Shown in pieces: positions 19,291 to 29,795 of a stretch of 64,000 nt of DNA (its first letter is position 1; each line of letters begins with the position of its first letter). A program made the position numbers and the translations under genes. The notes beneath the pieces were generated by a model that saw nothing but the letters and a program-made list of their open reading frames with translations, searched no databases and had not been told where the DNA came from. The stretch is from an uncultured Nitrospirota bacterium (GTDB lineage: Bacteria; Nitrospinota; Nitrospinia; CAJXCL01), in the NCBI GenBank assembly GCA_913051775.1, contig CAJXCL010000006.1, forward strand, positions 1 to 64,000. Reading direction: 5' to 3'.

Positions 19291-22083
19291 TTAAATGATT
19301 TTAGGCTCCCATCCTTTTTCACGCGCAATTTTGAGTATTGCCGGAAGGATTGTTAAAGAGGCAATCATACAACATCCCACTCCTATGGTTAATAAAACAC
19401 CAATACTGTAAATTCCTCTGTGTGAAGCGACCATAAGGCTGCCAAAGCCAATCATTGTAGTCAATGAGCTCATGATAACGGCTTTACCCGTGCTCTTGTA
19501 TACCGGGGACACCGTACTGCCTACGTCAACTCTGTACCGGTGGACGATATGGATACCGTTATCAACACCAATGCCAATAATGAGAGGCAGAATGACGAGA
19601 TTTGCAAGATTAAATGGGAGGTCAAACAGTCCCATCAGGCCGAGAGTCCATAAAGTTCCGAGTGCCAATGGTAGAATGGCCAGGATAGCACAACGCCAAT
19701 CCCTGAAAGATATCCAGACGAACGCCAAAATAGCTATTAATGCGTAAATACCCCCCTTGATGTATCCCTCCTTCATAAGACGACTGGATTCGCTCGCTGT
19801 TACTGCTGTGCCAGTAGCGTTGGGATCAATTGACCAGATATCTAAAATAAACTTTTCCATTGGTTCTCTATCATAAATATTCGTTTTTGGAAATATCTGA
19901 AGGAGAAATTTTTTGGTTTTACCGATAAAACGTTCTTTAAGATTATCAGGAATATCGCTAAGTATTATTTTTTTCGGATTAAGGGACTCTTTAAAAGTTT
20001 TCATTTTTTTATTAAAATCAGTAAATAGAATGGTTTGGTACTTATTCAAACTCTCTTCCACGAATGTTTTTTCTTGCCGCTTTGCTAAATAATTAAAATC
20101 AGAAATCAATTTTCTGATTTTTTTAATAGACTCGGCTTGAGGTTTGCGTTCTTCCTTCCAGCTATCTTTGTTTTCATTTCTCATTTTAAAATTAATTTTA
20201 TTCAGGATATTGCTTAAACTATTTAAATCCACAGGGTTGCTGTCCTTGCTTGGAGTTGGAAATTTGCTGAATAAACGAGAAACCTTTTTAATGATATTTA
20301 TTTTTTCTCCCTGTTGATCAGGTACGATAGAAGCGATACTACTTACTACACTAACTGATGGAAGAGATTCGAGGTCTTTTTTTGTTGAAAGAACTTCATC
20401 AAATGAATTTACAATAATAGCTCCATACCAAGCGGATCTATCTGAAGTATTTAATATTTTCATCTCATACTCAACTGACTCTAAACCTGAGGCTTGAAGG
20501 TTCAGAATGTTGTAGTCAAAGCGGATATTTCTAATAAAAAAAATGGATAAAAACGTGATAAAAAAACCCAAAAGAATTAAATTAATCGGTTTTTTCAGCA
20601 ATAGATCAAAAAATGGGTGTACAGCCTTTTTTGACAGATCATAGTCGAATGCAAACTTTTTAGACAATTTTTGTATCCAATGAATATTTTTTAAACGCAC
20701 CTTAATTATTATCATAGCCGGTAAAAGAATAATTGTGGCTATCAGGCAAATAATAATACCTGTTCCGGCTATAAAACCCAGTTCAGCAATGCCCTTGAAA
20801 TCGGTAAAAATAGTTGCCATAAAAGCAAATGATGTAGTTATAGCCCCTGCAATAATTCCCTTCCCTGTCCCAATAAGTGAGTTGGTGATGGAAGCTGTCA
20901 CATTGTTTCCAAGTTTTTGTTCTTCCTGAAACCTTGTAATGAAGTGAATGCCAAAATCTATGCCAAGCCCGATTAGAATAGTCGTAAAAACTACCGATAA
21001 TATGTTTAAGTGACCAACAGTTAATGTGGTAAAACCAAGAGACCAGCATAGCGAAATAACTAATACAAAAACTGCGATAATTGGCAGGATGAATCTTTTT
21101 AAAGAAATAATAAAAAGGAGAGAGACACCTGCTAATGAAATTAAAGAGGCTTTGACCATATCATTACTTGTCGTCACCATCTCATCGGAAGCTAAAGCGG
21201 TGGGTCCGGTAACGCCGGCAATGACTCCAGGATGCTTTTCCTCTAATTTTTTAATAAAATTTCGAGTAATCTTTATTGGGCCTACGGCCCTGGCAAAATC
21301 AGACTGACTTTCCTTCGGACTTACAAAAATATAATAAAACTTTTTCTCCTTTGAAGTGAGATACCCTTCTTCATCCATTTCTCCTTTTTTCTTAATAAGA
21401 AAATTATTCCAAACGGATGAAAAATCATTCTGAGCTTTTAAATGACCCACCGTTTCTTCCAGAATGGATTCAACAAGTGTTAAATCTAATGGATTATCTA
21501 TCTCCTTCTCATCACTTTTTTCATTTCCTCCAAAAAAATCCGAGATTAACGTTCCAACCATGGCCTTGCTTATCTCCTTATTAACCTGCCTAAAAAAGGA
21601 TTCAAGACCTGGATTTTTAATAAGACTGCCGATAAACGAGCTATTTGATTTTATTTTATTCTCTAAGGCATGAAGATCGTTTGGGCTGAGAAAGAGGAGT
21701 TTTTTGCTTTTAAAAAAATCTGCATCAATTTTATAAAAAACATCCTGAAATTTATCAGGATTGGAATGGAAAAAATGTGCAAGATCTTCTACAAAATCTT
21801 TTACTCTCTCATTGTTCGATCCTTCTATTGCTACAACTAACCCATCAGAATTCTTAAACTCCTCACGGAATTTTTGGTAGTCTTGATAGTACTTGGCATG
21901 AGGTGAAATGAGGTCATTCCTGTTGGTTAAATATTTAAGATTATCAATAGTGTAATGTATAGATAATAGTGCAAGAAGAATTGAAAAGATTAGGATAAAG
22001 TAAGGATGTTTGCCAACAGAAGCTGAGATAGCTCCTAAAATCTTATCCCTAAAATTTTTGTGGAATATTTGCATCGCTTGCAA
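19291..22083 (-). CDS. MMPL/RND superfamily exporter (HpnN-like)
   Basis: Two repeated SSD/RND-like TM blocks: ILIGLGIDFGIHFITRFQEEQ and LIIGIGVDNGIHIVHRYR. Confidence 0.85.
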   Translation of the reverse strand: MQAMQIFHKNFRDKILGAISASVGKHPYFILIFSILLALLSIHYTIDNLKYLTNRNDLISPHAKYYQDYQKFREEFKNSDGLVVAIEGSNNERVKDFVEDLAHFFHSNPDKFQDVFYKIDADFFKSKKLLFLSPNDLHALENKIKSNSSFIGSLIKNPGLESFFRQVNKEISKAMVGTLISDFFGGNEKSDEKEIDNPLDLTLVESILEETVGHLKAQNDFSSVWNNFLIKKKGEMDEEGYLTSKEKKFYYIFVSPKESQSDFARAVGPIKITRNFIKKLEEKHPGVIAGVTGPTALASDEMVTTSNDMVKASLISLAGVSLLFIISLKRFILPIIAVFVLVISLCWSLGFTTLTVGHLNILSVVFTTILIGLGIDFGIHFITRFQEEQKLGNNVTASITNSLIGTGKGIIAGAITTSFAFMATIFTDFKGIAELGFIAGTGIIICLIATIILLPAMIIIKVRLKNIHWIQKLSKKFAFDYDLSKKAVHPFFDLLLKKPINLILLGFFITFLSIFFIRNIRFDYNILNLQASGLESVEYEMKILNTSDRSAWYGAIIVNSFDEVLSTKKDLESLPSVSVVSSIASIVPDQQGEKINIIKKVSRLFSKFPTPSKDSNPVDLNSLSNILNKINFKMRNENKDSWKEERKPQAESIKKIRKLISDFNYLAKRQEKTFVEESLNKYQTILFTDFNKKMKTFKESLNPKKIILSDIPDNLKERFIGKTKKFLLQIFPKTNIYDREPMEKFILDIWSIDPNATGTAVTASESSRLMKEGYIKGGIYALIAILAFVWISFRDWRCAILAILPLALGTLWTLGLMGLFDLPFNLANLVILPLIIGIGVDNGIHIVHRYRVDVGSTVSPVYKSTGKAVIMSSLTTMIGFGSLMVASHRGIYSIGVLLTIGVGCCMIASLTILPAILKIAREKGWEPKII

Positions 22084-22629
22084 CAGGAAAAATACTCCTT
22101 AAGCGGACTCATGGCGACATTGTCGTGGTGAGCCTTCGGAGTGAGCTCAGTCGAACGCTTGCCGAACCATCAAATTGCGGATTTCAGATTCTTGAAGAAA
22201 AATCTAAAGTTATTTATTCAGTTAATTCCACTTCCTTGTTGGTTCAAATCTCCCGGTAGAGGCTTCGAATCACGACTGCACTAACTTTTATGGCTTTTAT
22301 TTTTTGAAAGCATTTAGCGAGTACCCCCCGTTGTTAGGTGGGATTAAGGGAGGGGTATATACTCTAAATTGATTTCGACCATCCATGGTATCAACCCTTC
22401 GGGTGGTTTTTTTTAAGCCATCCAATTTTACCATCATGGCAAAATTGTGAAGAATTTCAGTAGCTTGCTACGGGGAGCTTCAATATTTTGTTTGTCATAA
22501 GAAAAATTGGTGGAGCGAGCTTCTAAATAGTAAATCTTTTTATACTTACAGTGTAAGCTCTTCACGCGCTAGCATTACTTCACACTAATCCTCGGATTTC
22601 AACGCAAGCAGTGTTCTCACCTGTAGTCC

Positions 22630-22794
22630 CTAGTCAATCAACAGGGGGGGATTAATGAAATCTTCGATCTGGTTTTCTTTAATTATTTTTTCTTTGACAG
22701 CTTTCTTCAGAATCTTTGTAACCTTATAACGAAATTCTGAATTGGATATGGGCTCTGGGATGGAATTCCAGACTCCCCAGAAAGTTAATTTCAT
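22630..22794 (-). pseudogene. Truncated N-terminal fragment of an MBL-fold metallo-hydrolase
   Basis: 54-aa ORF MKLTFWGVWNSIPEPISNSEFRYKVTKILKKAVKEKIIKENQIEDFINPPLLID resembles the MKxxFWGVRGSIPxP N-terminus of this family; ends at a C7 tract with no catalytic HxHxDH region following. Confidence 0.55.
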
Positions 22795-22955
22795 GCTAAT
22801 TCCTCTAAATAGTAATTATTTAGAAACAAACTACATTATTTTTGTTATATTTTCAAATATATTCTCAAGCTGGAAATTTAGTATTGGATGTTAAAAAGAG
22901 ATTATTATAGTATAATTAAATTTCATAAAACTGTTCTTTTTAAAGGAGAAATGTC

Positions 22956-23126
22956 ATGGCAATTGATAAGGAACTGTTAGACATTTTAGCATGCCCGAAA
23001 TGCAAAGGGGATATCTATCTCACAAAAGAAGGTAATGGCTTAATCTGTGATAAATGCAAATTAAAATATGAAATTAAAGACGATATTCCTATTATGTTAA
23101 TCGATGAGGCAATTAAACTTAACTGA
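22956..23126 (+). CDS. Trm112/YcaR family small zinc-binding-like protein (56 aa)
   Basis: MAIDKELLDILACPKCKGDIYLTKEGNGLICDKCKLKYEIKDDIPIMLIDEAIKLN; two CxxC pairs; SD AAAGGAG; absent from the ORF track (<60 aa). Confidence 0.9.
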   Translation: MAIDKELLDILACPKCKGDIYLTKEGNGLICDKCKLKYEIKDDIPIMLIDEAIKLN

Positions 23127-23141
23127 TAATTAATAAGAGAA

Positions 23142-23714
23142 ATGAAAACTAAAAAATTACTTAAAAAACTGTTGCTTTTGGTTTCGCTTTCTCTCATTAT
23201 TTTAATTACGGTTTTTTTAATTAAAAATAGAAACAAACTTCCAAAATCTTTTAATGTTGAGATTGTTAAAACCGGTATAAATGTAAGTATTGAAGATTTC
23301 CATTTAATTGAAGAGAAAGAGGGGGGGAAACAATGGGAGTTGAATGCCGATAAAGCTGAAGTTGTTAATTCCAAAGGAATTACACGTCTCAAAAATATCA
23401 AGATGAATTTTTTTCAAAAAAATGGAGATGAACTCTTTGTTTCTGCCGATAAAGGAATTATTCAGAATGGCAATAACAATATTGAGTTGATAGGAAATAT
23501 TAAGGTTTCAAACCTTGATGGATATAGGTTAACAACAGAAAAGCTGAAATGGACGTCTGATAAAAAAACAATCCTAACCGATGACGAAATAGAAATCAGT
23601 GGTGCGGATTTGGATATTTTTGGGAAAAGAATGACAGTAGATGTGGAAAACGAAATTTTTGAAATATACGGCGGTGTTAGAGTCCTATATTATGAAATAA
23701 AAAATGGGGTTTAA
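23142..23714 (+). CDS. lptC: LPS export protein LptC
   Basis: Single N-terminal TM, LptC-type beta-jellyroll sequence, position immediately before lptA-lptB. Confidence 0.85.
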   Translation: MKTKKLLKKLLLLVSLSLIILITVFLIKNRNKLPKSFNVEIVKTGINVSIEDFHLIEEKEGGKQWELNADKAEVVNSKGITRLKNIKMNFFQKNGDELFVSADKGIIQNGNNNIELIGNIKVSNLDGYRLTTEKLKWTSDKKTILTDDEIEISGADLDIFGKRMTVDVENEIFEIYGGVRVLYYEIKNGV

Positions 23715-23738
23715 AATCATCTTAATTAAGAAAGATTC

Positions 23739-24248
23739 ATGATAACCTTTAACAAAATATCTAAAGTACTTTTAATCATTTGCATTATCTTCCCATCTCT
23801 TGGTGCTGCGGAAAAATTTTCAAAAGAAAAAAAAGACAACATCCCCATAGAAATAACAGCGGAGAAGATGACTTCCGATCAAAAATCCAATAAAATTATT
23901 TTCATTGGAAATGTGGTCGCAAAACAGGATAAGCTAGTTATTCTTTCTGATAAGATGACAGTTTATAATAATAAGAAAGGCAGAAAATTAAGAAAAATTG
24001 TTGCCCAGGGAAATGTGAAAATTGAAAAAGGAGAAAGATTTGCTTCAGGGGACCGTGCAGTTTATATTGAAAAAGAAGAGAAAATTGTTTTAACGGGTAA
24101 TCCTCATGCATGGGAAAAGGATAACGAAATTGTTGCGACAGAAATGATTTTTTTATTAAATGAAGATAAATTTATAGTCAAAGGGAGTAAAGAAAAAAAA
24201 ATAAAATTAACTTTATACCCTGACCAGAAAAACAAGAAGGATGAATAG
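23739..24248 (+). CDS. lptA: LPS transport periplasmic protein LptA
   Basis: Signal peptide; PIEITAEKMTSDQKSNKIIFIGNVVAKQDKLVILSDKMTVYNN OstA-like domain. Confidence 0.9.
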   Translation: MITFNKISKVLLIICIIFPSLGAAEKFSKEKKDNIPIEITAEKMTSDQKSNKIIFIGNVVAKQDKLVILSDKMTVYNNKKGRKLRKIVAQGNVKIEKGERFASGDRAVYIEKEEKIVLTGNPHAWEKDNEIVATEMIFLLNEDKFIVKGSKEKKIKLTLYPDQKNKKDE

Positions 24249-24276
24249 CTTTTTCTAAGTAGGAGGTTAAATAAGA

Positions 24277-24999
24277 TTGCAACTATTAAGAGCAATCAAC
24301 CTTGTAAAGGAATATAAAAAAAGAAAAGTCGTAAATGGGATAAGTATTGAAGTAAAAATGGGCGAAGTTGTAGGATTACTTGGTCCAAATGGAGCAGGTA
24401 AAACTACTTGCTTTTATATTATGGTGGGGCTTATCCGTCCTGAATCCGGTGAGGTTATTTATAATGGGAAAAAGTTGACATCGCTTCCTATGTATCAAAG
24501 GGCTCGGGAAGGAATAGGGTATCTTCCGCAAGAACCTTCTGTATTTCGTAAATTGACTGTTGAGGAGAATATCATGGCCATTTTAGAGACAAAAAAAGTT
24601 TCTAAATTAGAAATGAAAAAAAGAGCTCGATCTCTTTTAAAGGAACTGAATATTTTGCATATCAAAAACACAAAAGCCTATTCTCTGTCCGGAGGTGAAA
24701 GGCGGCGAGTGGAAATTACTAGGGCTTTAGCCAGTTCGCCTTCTTTTATCTTGCTTGATGAACCGTTTGCTGGAATTGACCCCATTGCTGTGACTGATAT
24801 CCAGGAAATTATTTCCAGATTGAGAGATAAAGGAATTGGTGTTTTAATAACAGATCATAATGTCAAGGAAACTTTAAATATTACTGATCGGGCATATATA
24901 ATTAATGAAGGAAAAATAATTGCTAAGGGACAGCCACAAACTATTGCAAATTGCGAGAAAGTAAAACAAATTTATCTTGGGGAACAGTTTTCGCTTTAA
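24277..24999 (+). CDS. lptB: LPS export ABC transporter ATPase LptB
   Basis: [64 protein letters not shown] start. Confidence 0.96.
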   Translation: MQLLRAINLVKEYKKRKVVNGISIEVKMGEVVGLLGPNGAGKTTCFYIMVGLIRPESGEVIYNGKKLTSLPMYQRAREGIGYLPQEPSVFRKLTVEENIMAILETKKVSKLEMKKRARSLLKELNILHIKNTKAYSLSGGERRRVEITRALASSPSFILLDEPFAGIDPIAVTDIQEIISRLRDKGIGVLITDHNVKETLNITDRAYIINEGKIIAKGQPQTIANCEKVKQIYLGEQFSL

Positions 25000-25025
25000 T
25001 AGTTGTATAACGAAGGGTTGACGGT

Positions 25026-26453
25026 ATGGTATTAGAAATAAAATTGAATATGAAGGTGGCACATAGGATGGTAATGACGCCAATGCTTCAGCAGGCTATC
25101 AAGTTATTGCCTTTAGCTCGTTTGGAATTGGTACAAAAAGTCAGACAGGAGTTAATAGAAAATCCTATGCTTGAAGAAGTGGTTTCTGAAGAAAATTCAG
25201 ACGAAGAACAGGAAGAAGGATTTGTTGCCACTAAAAATGAGGAAGTGCAGCCCACAAAAGAAAATAATGATGAAAACCCTGATATCGATTGGGAAAATTT
25301 TATCCAGACTAATATTGATAGAGGTCTCTCGTCTGATGGTCTTACCGAACGCCCGTCTATTGAATCAACCCTGAAGAGTGAAATTTCACTTGGAGATCAC
25401 CTGCTGTGGCAATTAATAATGGCCTCTGTTGATGAAAATGAAAAAGCTATAGGAACGGAGATTATTGGGAATATTAATGGTATCGGGTATTTAGAATGTT
25501 CGATAAATGTAATTGCAGAATCCCTTAAAGTGTGTGTTGAGAATGTTGAAAAGGTATTAAAATTAATCCAGTCTTTTGAACCACTCGGTATTGGTGCCAG
25601 AGGTTTACAGGAATGTCTCCTTATTCAGGCCAAAGCGTTGTCACCTGATAATAAACTTGTGGAAAGATTATTACAAAACCATATAAATCAGCTTGAAGAA
25701 AGATTTTTCCACAAAATTTCAAAAGAATTAGATGTTCCTGTCTCCGAAATCCTTAAAGCAATTAAACTTATCAAGGAGTTAAACCCCAAACCAGCATCAC
25801 TATATAGCAGTGAAAGAGTTCAATATATTATTCCAGATGTTACAGTTGTTAAAAAAGACAACGAATACCGGGTATCCTTAAATGATGATGGAGTTCCCCT
25901 TATGAGAGTTAACCCGTTCTATCGAAAAATTCTAAAAAACGAAAAACCTGACAATAGTGCGAAAGAATTCATGGAAGATAAATATCGGGCTGCCCTGTGG
26001 TTAATCAGAAGCATTGAACAGAGAAGGCAAACGATTTTAAAAGTTGCCACAAGCATTGTAAAATTCCAAAAAGATTTTTTTGATAGAGGATTGCCTTATT
26101 TAAAACCGCTGGTTTTAAGAAATGTAGCAGAAGATATAGAGATGCATGAATCTACTGTAAGCCGTGTTACTACAATGAAATACATGCATACACCTCGCGG
26201 CATCATTGATTTTAAGTTCTTTTTTCATAGCGGTATTGAAAGCGATGAAGGTGTTGCAACTTCTTCAGTTTTAATTAAGAATATGATTCAAGAGTTGATC
26301 AAAAAGGAGGATTCAAGCAGGCCAATTACTGATCAGCAATTAGTCCAGTCCTTAAAGAACAATCACGTTGAGATTGCAAGGCGTACGGTAAACAAATATC
26401 GTAAGGAATTGAAGATTTCTGCCGCCAGCAAGCGGAAAAGAATATATGATTAA
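25026..26453 (+). CDS. rpoN: RNA polymerase sigma-54 factor
   Basis: Glutamine-rich N-terminal motif (MLQQAIKLLPLARLELVQKVRQELIENPMLEE); ARRTVNKYRKELKISAASKRK (RpoN box). Confidence 0.96.
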   Translation: MVLEIKLNMKVAHRMVMTPMLQQAIKLLPLARLELVQKVRQELIENPMLEEVVSEENSDEEQEEGFVATKNEEVQPTKENNDENPDIDWENFIQTNIDRGLSSDGLTERPSIESTLKSEISLGDHLLWQLIMASVDENEKAIGTEIIGNINGIGYLECSINVIAESLKVCVENVEKVLKLIQSFEPLGIGARGLQECLLIQAKALSPDNKLVERLLQNHINQLEERFFHKISKELDVPVSEILKAIKLIKELNPKPASLYSSERVQYIIPDVTVVKKDNEYRVSLNDDGVPLMRVNPFYRKILKNEKPDNSAKEFMEDKYRAALWLIRSIEQRRQTILKVATSIVKFQKDFFDRGLPYLKPLVLRNVAEDIEMHESTVSRVTTMKYMHTPRGIIDFKFFFHSGIESDEGVATSSVLIKNMIQELIKKEDSSRPITDQQLVQSLKNNHVEIARRTVNKYRKELKISAASKRKRIYD

Positions 26454-26551
26454 ATGTTTCATGGATCCTAAGACCCATTGAAATGTATGTCCTTTTTTTA
26501 TCCCTTCATTTTATCCGTATTTTTTATTTAAAAAATTAGGAGACAACGTTA

Positions 26552-27103
26552 ATGAAAGTTTCGATAACCGGTCGTAAAATGGAAATGACAGAGGCACTGA
26601 ATGAGCATATTAAAGAAAAGATCAGAGGAATTAAAAAGTTTTTAAACGAAGTAAAAGATGTTCATATAGTGCTCTCAGTAGAAAAACACCGGCATTTTGC
26701 GGAAATTACACTCAATGCCAGCGGATATGTGATTCATTGTAAAGAAGAAACAAATAATATGTATTCAACTATTGATCAAGTTATTGGAAAGCTGACAAAA
26801 CAGCTGAAAAAGCATAGGGACAAAATTATTACTTTGAAAAATAAAAAGAAATTGGGAGAGAGAGAAATAACCGGTTTCAGGTCAGACGTCTTGTCTTATG
26901 AAAAAGAAACAACAATGAGGGAAAATCCTCAGGTTATTAAATCAGTGAAATTTGATGCCAAACCTATATCTTTAGAAGAAGCAACTTTGGAAATTCGATC
27001 TACAAAAAACAATTTCTTGGTATTCAGAAATGCCTTGAATGAAAAAATTAATATCCTCTATCATAGAAATGATGGGAACCTTGGACTAATTGATACAGAT
27101 TAA
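26552..27103 (+). CDS. hpf: Ribosome hibernation-promoting factor, long form (HPF/RaiA family)
   Basis: MKVSITGRKMEMTEALNEHIKEKI; C-terminal SVKFDAKPISLEEATLEIRSTKNNFLVFRNALNEKINILYHRNDGNLGLID. Confidence 0.93.
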   Translation: MKVSITGRKMEMTEALNEHIKEKIRGIKKFLNEVKDVHIVLSVEKHRHFAEITLNASGYVIHCKEETNNMYSTIDQVIGKLTKQLKKHRDKIITLKNKKKLGEREITGFRSDVLSYEKETTMRENPQVIKSVKFDAKPISLEEATLEIRSTKNNFLVFRNALNEKINILYHRNDGNLGLIDTD

Positions 27104-27567
27104 TGAAAATTAACGAAATATTAACTTTAGAAACAATTTTAGCGGAAGTTAAGGCAAATAACAAAGAAAATTCCATTGAGGAATTAGCCGAGTTTCTCTG
27201 TCAGAACCGTGCGATTGCTGATAAATCAGAATTAGTCCGTGTTCTTTTAGAAAGAGAAAAACTCGGTTCAACCGGTATCGGAGAAAATGTGGCAATTCCT
27301 CATGCTAAAATGAAGGGATTAAATCAAATCATTGCGGCATTTGGAATTTCTAAAAATGGGGTCGAATTTGACTCTCTTGACCAGAAACCAGTAAATTTTA
27401 TTTTCGTATTACTTGCTCCGGAAAACGCCACAGGAACTCATCTAAAAGCACTGGCAAGAATTTCCCGCCTGCTGAAAAACCAGGAACTTAAATCGAATCT
27501 TCTTAAAGCTTCCAACCGGGAGGATATTTATAATATTATTCTAAATGAGGATTCTAAATTTCAATAA
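27103..27567 (+). CDS. ptsN: PTS IIA-like nitrogen regulatory protein PtsN
   Basis: GSTGIGENVAIPHAKMKGL phospho-His motif; position after rpoN-hpf. Confidence 0.93.
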   Translation: MKINEILTLETILAEVKANNKENSIEELAEFLCQNRAIADKSELVRVLLEREKLGSTGIGENVAIPHAKMKGLNQIIAAFGISKNGVEFDSLDQKPVNFIFVLLAPENATGTHLKALARISRLLKNQELKSNLLKASNREDIYNIILNEDSKFQ

Positions 27568-27604
27568 TTCTGATACGTAATAAAATATTTAAAAGGAATT
27601 TAAA

Positions 27605-28018
27605 GTGTTTGGTGTTGTAGTAATTACTCATGAAAACTTAGGGGAAAAACTTCTTTCAACGGCGGAAACTATTGTGGGAAAGCTGGAAAATGTTGTTGCA
27701 GTCTCATTAGATTTTCCCCCCAAACCGGAAAGTACCAAAAAAGAGATAGAGGAAGCTATTAAGAAGGTAGACAAAGGGAAAGGGGTTATTCTTTTAACTG
27801 ACCTTTTTGGAGGAACTCCGTCCAATATCGCCATATCATTCCTGAACCAAGATAATATTGAAGTGGTTTCGGGAGCGAATTTGCCCATGGCAATTAAAAT
27901 ACCTTTCTTGAAAAACCTTGATAACGTTCATGAAGCTGCAAAGATGCTTAAACAATATGGCCATGAAAGCATCTCTGTTGCCAGCCATCTTTTATCGGAT
28001 AACGATAAAACTTCGTAA
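27605..28018 (+). CDS. PTS mannose-type EIIA component
   Basis: FGVVVITHENLGEKLLSTAETIVG; ILLTDLFGGTPSNIA. Confidence 0.92.
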   Translation: MFGVVVITHENLGEKLLSTAETIVGKLENVVAVSLDFPPKPESTKKEIEEAIKKVDKGKGVILLTDLFGGTPSNIAISFLNQDNIEVVSGANLPMAIKIPFLKNLDNVHEAAKMLKQYGHESISVASHLLSDNDKTS

Positions 28019-28023
28019 AAACC

Positions 28024-29781
28024 ATGATTAAATTAGCAGGAATCGGAGCATCAAGAGGTATCGCCATAGGTAAGATTTATTTACTTGACCGTTCCCGGAT
28101 GTGTGTTCTGAAATATGAAATTCAAAAAGATGAAATTAATAAAGAGATACAGCGTTTTAAGGAAGCGGTCGCAGAATCGACAAAATATCTAAATAAAATA
28201 AAAGAAAAAGCCAAAAAAAATCTCGATTCAAAGTTTTTGGGAATTATGAACGGTCATATGATGATTTTGCAGGATGATCTGCTGGTAAGCGAAACTATAG
28301 ATAGAATAAAAAACGAAAGGATAAATGCAGAATGGGTGTTTCAAAAATCGATGAAACGGTTAAGAAATATTTTTTTGAAAATGGATGATGAATATTTAAG
28401 AGAGAGAGGAAAGGATATAGATCATGTGGGAAACTTGATTTTAAGGAATTTAATCGGCCATGATCAGGAAAGCATAGCTGATCTAAATGAAAAAGCTATC
28501 ATTGTTTCGCGCGATCTGGCGCCTTCTGACGTTGTTCAAATGAAAAAAGACAAGGTATTGGGATTTGTTACCGAAGCGGGTGGAAAGACTTCACACGTTA
28601 GCATTATGGCAGCTTCTTTTGAAATCCCGGCTGTTGTTGGCTTAAACGGTATTATTGAAAAGGCCGGGCTGGGTGATTCAATTATTGTTGACGGCATTGA
28701 GGGCGTTGTAATTATAAACCCGACAAAAGAAGAATTTAAGCATTACTTAAAAAAACTCCAAATTTTTGAATACCACAACAAAGAACTACTGAAAATAAAA
28801 GATTTTAAAGCTGAAACAACAGACGGTTTTTCTGTTAAACTCATGGCAAATATCGAAACGAATCTTGAAATCCCATTGGCTAAAAGACAAGGAGCCCAAG
28901 GGGTAGGACTTTTCCGCACCGAATGCCTTTTTTTGAACAGGCAAGACCTCCCATCAGAAGAGGAACACTTCCAAATATACAAAGAGACAGTGGAGAGTTT
29001 TGCGCCACATCCTGTCATTATTCGGACATTGGACGCAGGTGGTGATAAAATCGTTCCACAACTTAACAAGATAGAAGCAAATCCGGCCCTTGGATTAAGA
29101 GCTATCCGGTATTCTCTTAAACAACTGAATATTTTTAAAGAGCAATTGCGAGCTATTTTACGTGCCGGCCATTTTGGAAATATAAAAATAATGTACCCTT
29201 TGATTTCAGGACTTGAGGAGATTCAAAAAGCCAATGAAATTTTGGAAGAAGTAAAAGAAGATTTGAGCAGAGATGGAATCCCGTTTAAAAAAAATATCGA
29301 AATTGGAATAATGATAGAAACACCTTCAGCAGCCGTTATTGCGGATGTGCTGGCACATGCTGTAGATTTCTTCAGTATAGGAACTAACGATTTGATTCAA
29401 TATGTTCTGGCAGTAGATCGGACTAACGAAATGGTGGCCTCTCTTTATCAGCCACTACATCCTTCCGTGCTAAGATTAATTCAGCTTGTTTTAAAGTCAG
29501 CTGAAAAAGCCAATATTGAAGTGAGTGTTTGCGGTTCAATGGGTGGAAACCCATTAAGCGCTCTGATTTTACTGGGACTGGGTAAAATCGATTCAATGAG
29601 CATGTATGCTCATTCTCTTCCTAAAATCAAAAAAATGATAAGAAATGTATCTCTGAAGGATGCAAAAGATATTTCCAGCCATATTTTAACTTTATCCAGT
29701 TTTAAAGAGATAAATGATTATGTTAGTGCTGAAGTGCCTAAACGATTTTCAGACGATATGAATTTTGCTGATTTAAATTAA
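28024..29781 (+). CDS. ptsI: Phosphoenolpyruvate-protein phosphotransferase (enzyme I)
   Basis: [72 protein letters not shown]. Confidence 0.96.
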   Translation: MIKLAGIGASRGIAIGKIYLLDRSRMCVLKYEIQKDEINKEIQRFKEAVAESTKYLNKIKEKAKKNLDSKFLGIMNGHMMILQDDLLVSETIDRIKNERINAEWVFQKSMKRLRNIFLKMDDEYLRERGKDIDHVGNLILRNLIGHDQESIADLNEKAIIVSRDLAPSDVVQMKKDKVLGFVTEAGGKTSHVSIMAASFEIPAVVGLNGIIEKAGLGDSIIVDGIEGVVIINPTKEEFKHYLKKLQIFEYHNKELLKIKDFKAETTDGFSVKLMANIETNLEIPLAKRQGAQGVGLFRTECLFLNRQDLPSEEEHFQIYKETVESFAPHPVIIRTLDAGGDKIVPQLNKIEANPALGLRAIRYSLKQLNIFKEQLRAILRAGHFGNIKIMYPLISGLEEIQKANEILEEVKEDLSRDGIPFKKNIEIGIMIETPSAAVIADVLAHAVDFFSIGTNDLIQYVLAVDRTNEMVASLYQPLHPSVLRLIQLVLKSAEKANIEVSVCGSMGGNPLSALILLGLGKIDSMSMYAHSLPKIKKMIRNVSLKDAKDISSHILTLSSFKEINDYVSAEVPKRFSDDMNFADLN

Positions 29782-29795
29782 GACAAGGAGACTTA

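Noticed and set aside
19472-21673. Plus- and minus-strand ORFs antisense to or shadowing the MMPL/RND exporter (19472..19747, 20735..20929, 20783..21049, 21026..21307, 21464..21673)
   Set aside because: Shadow frames of a strong 930-codon gene, with no SD or domain signal.
23015-23401. 128-aa minus ORF over Trm112/lptC
   Set aside because: Antisense to two well-supported genes; composition looks like a reverse-complement artefact.
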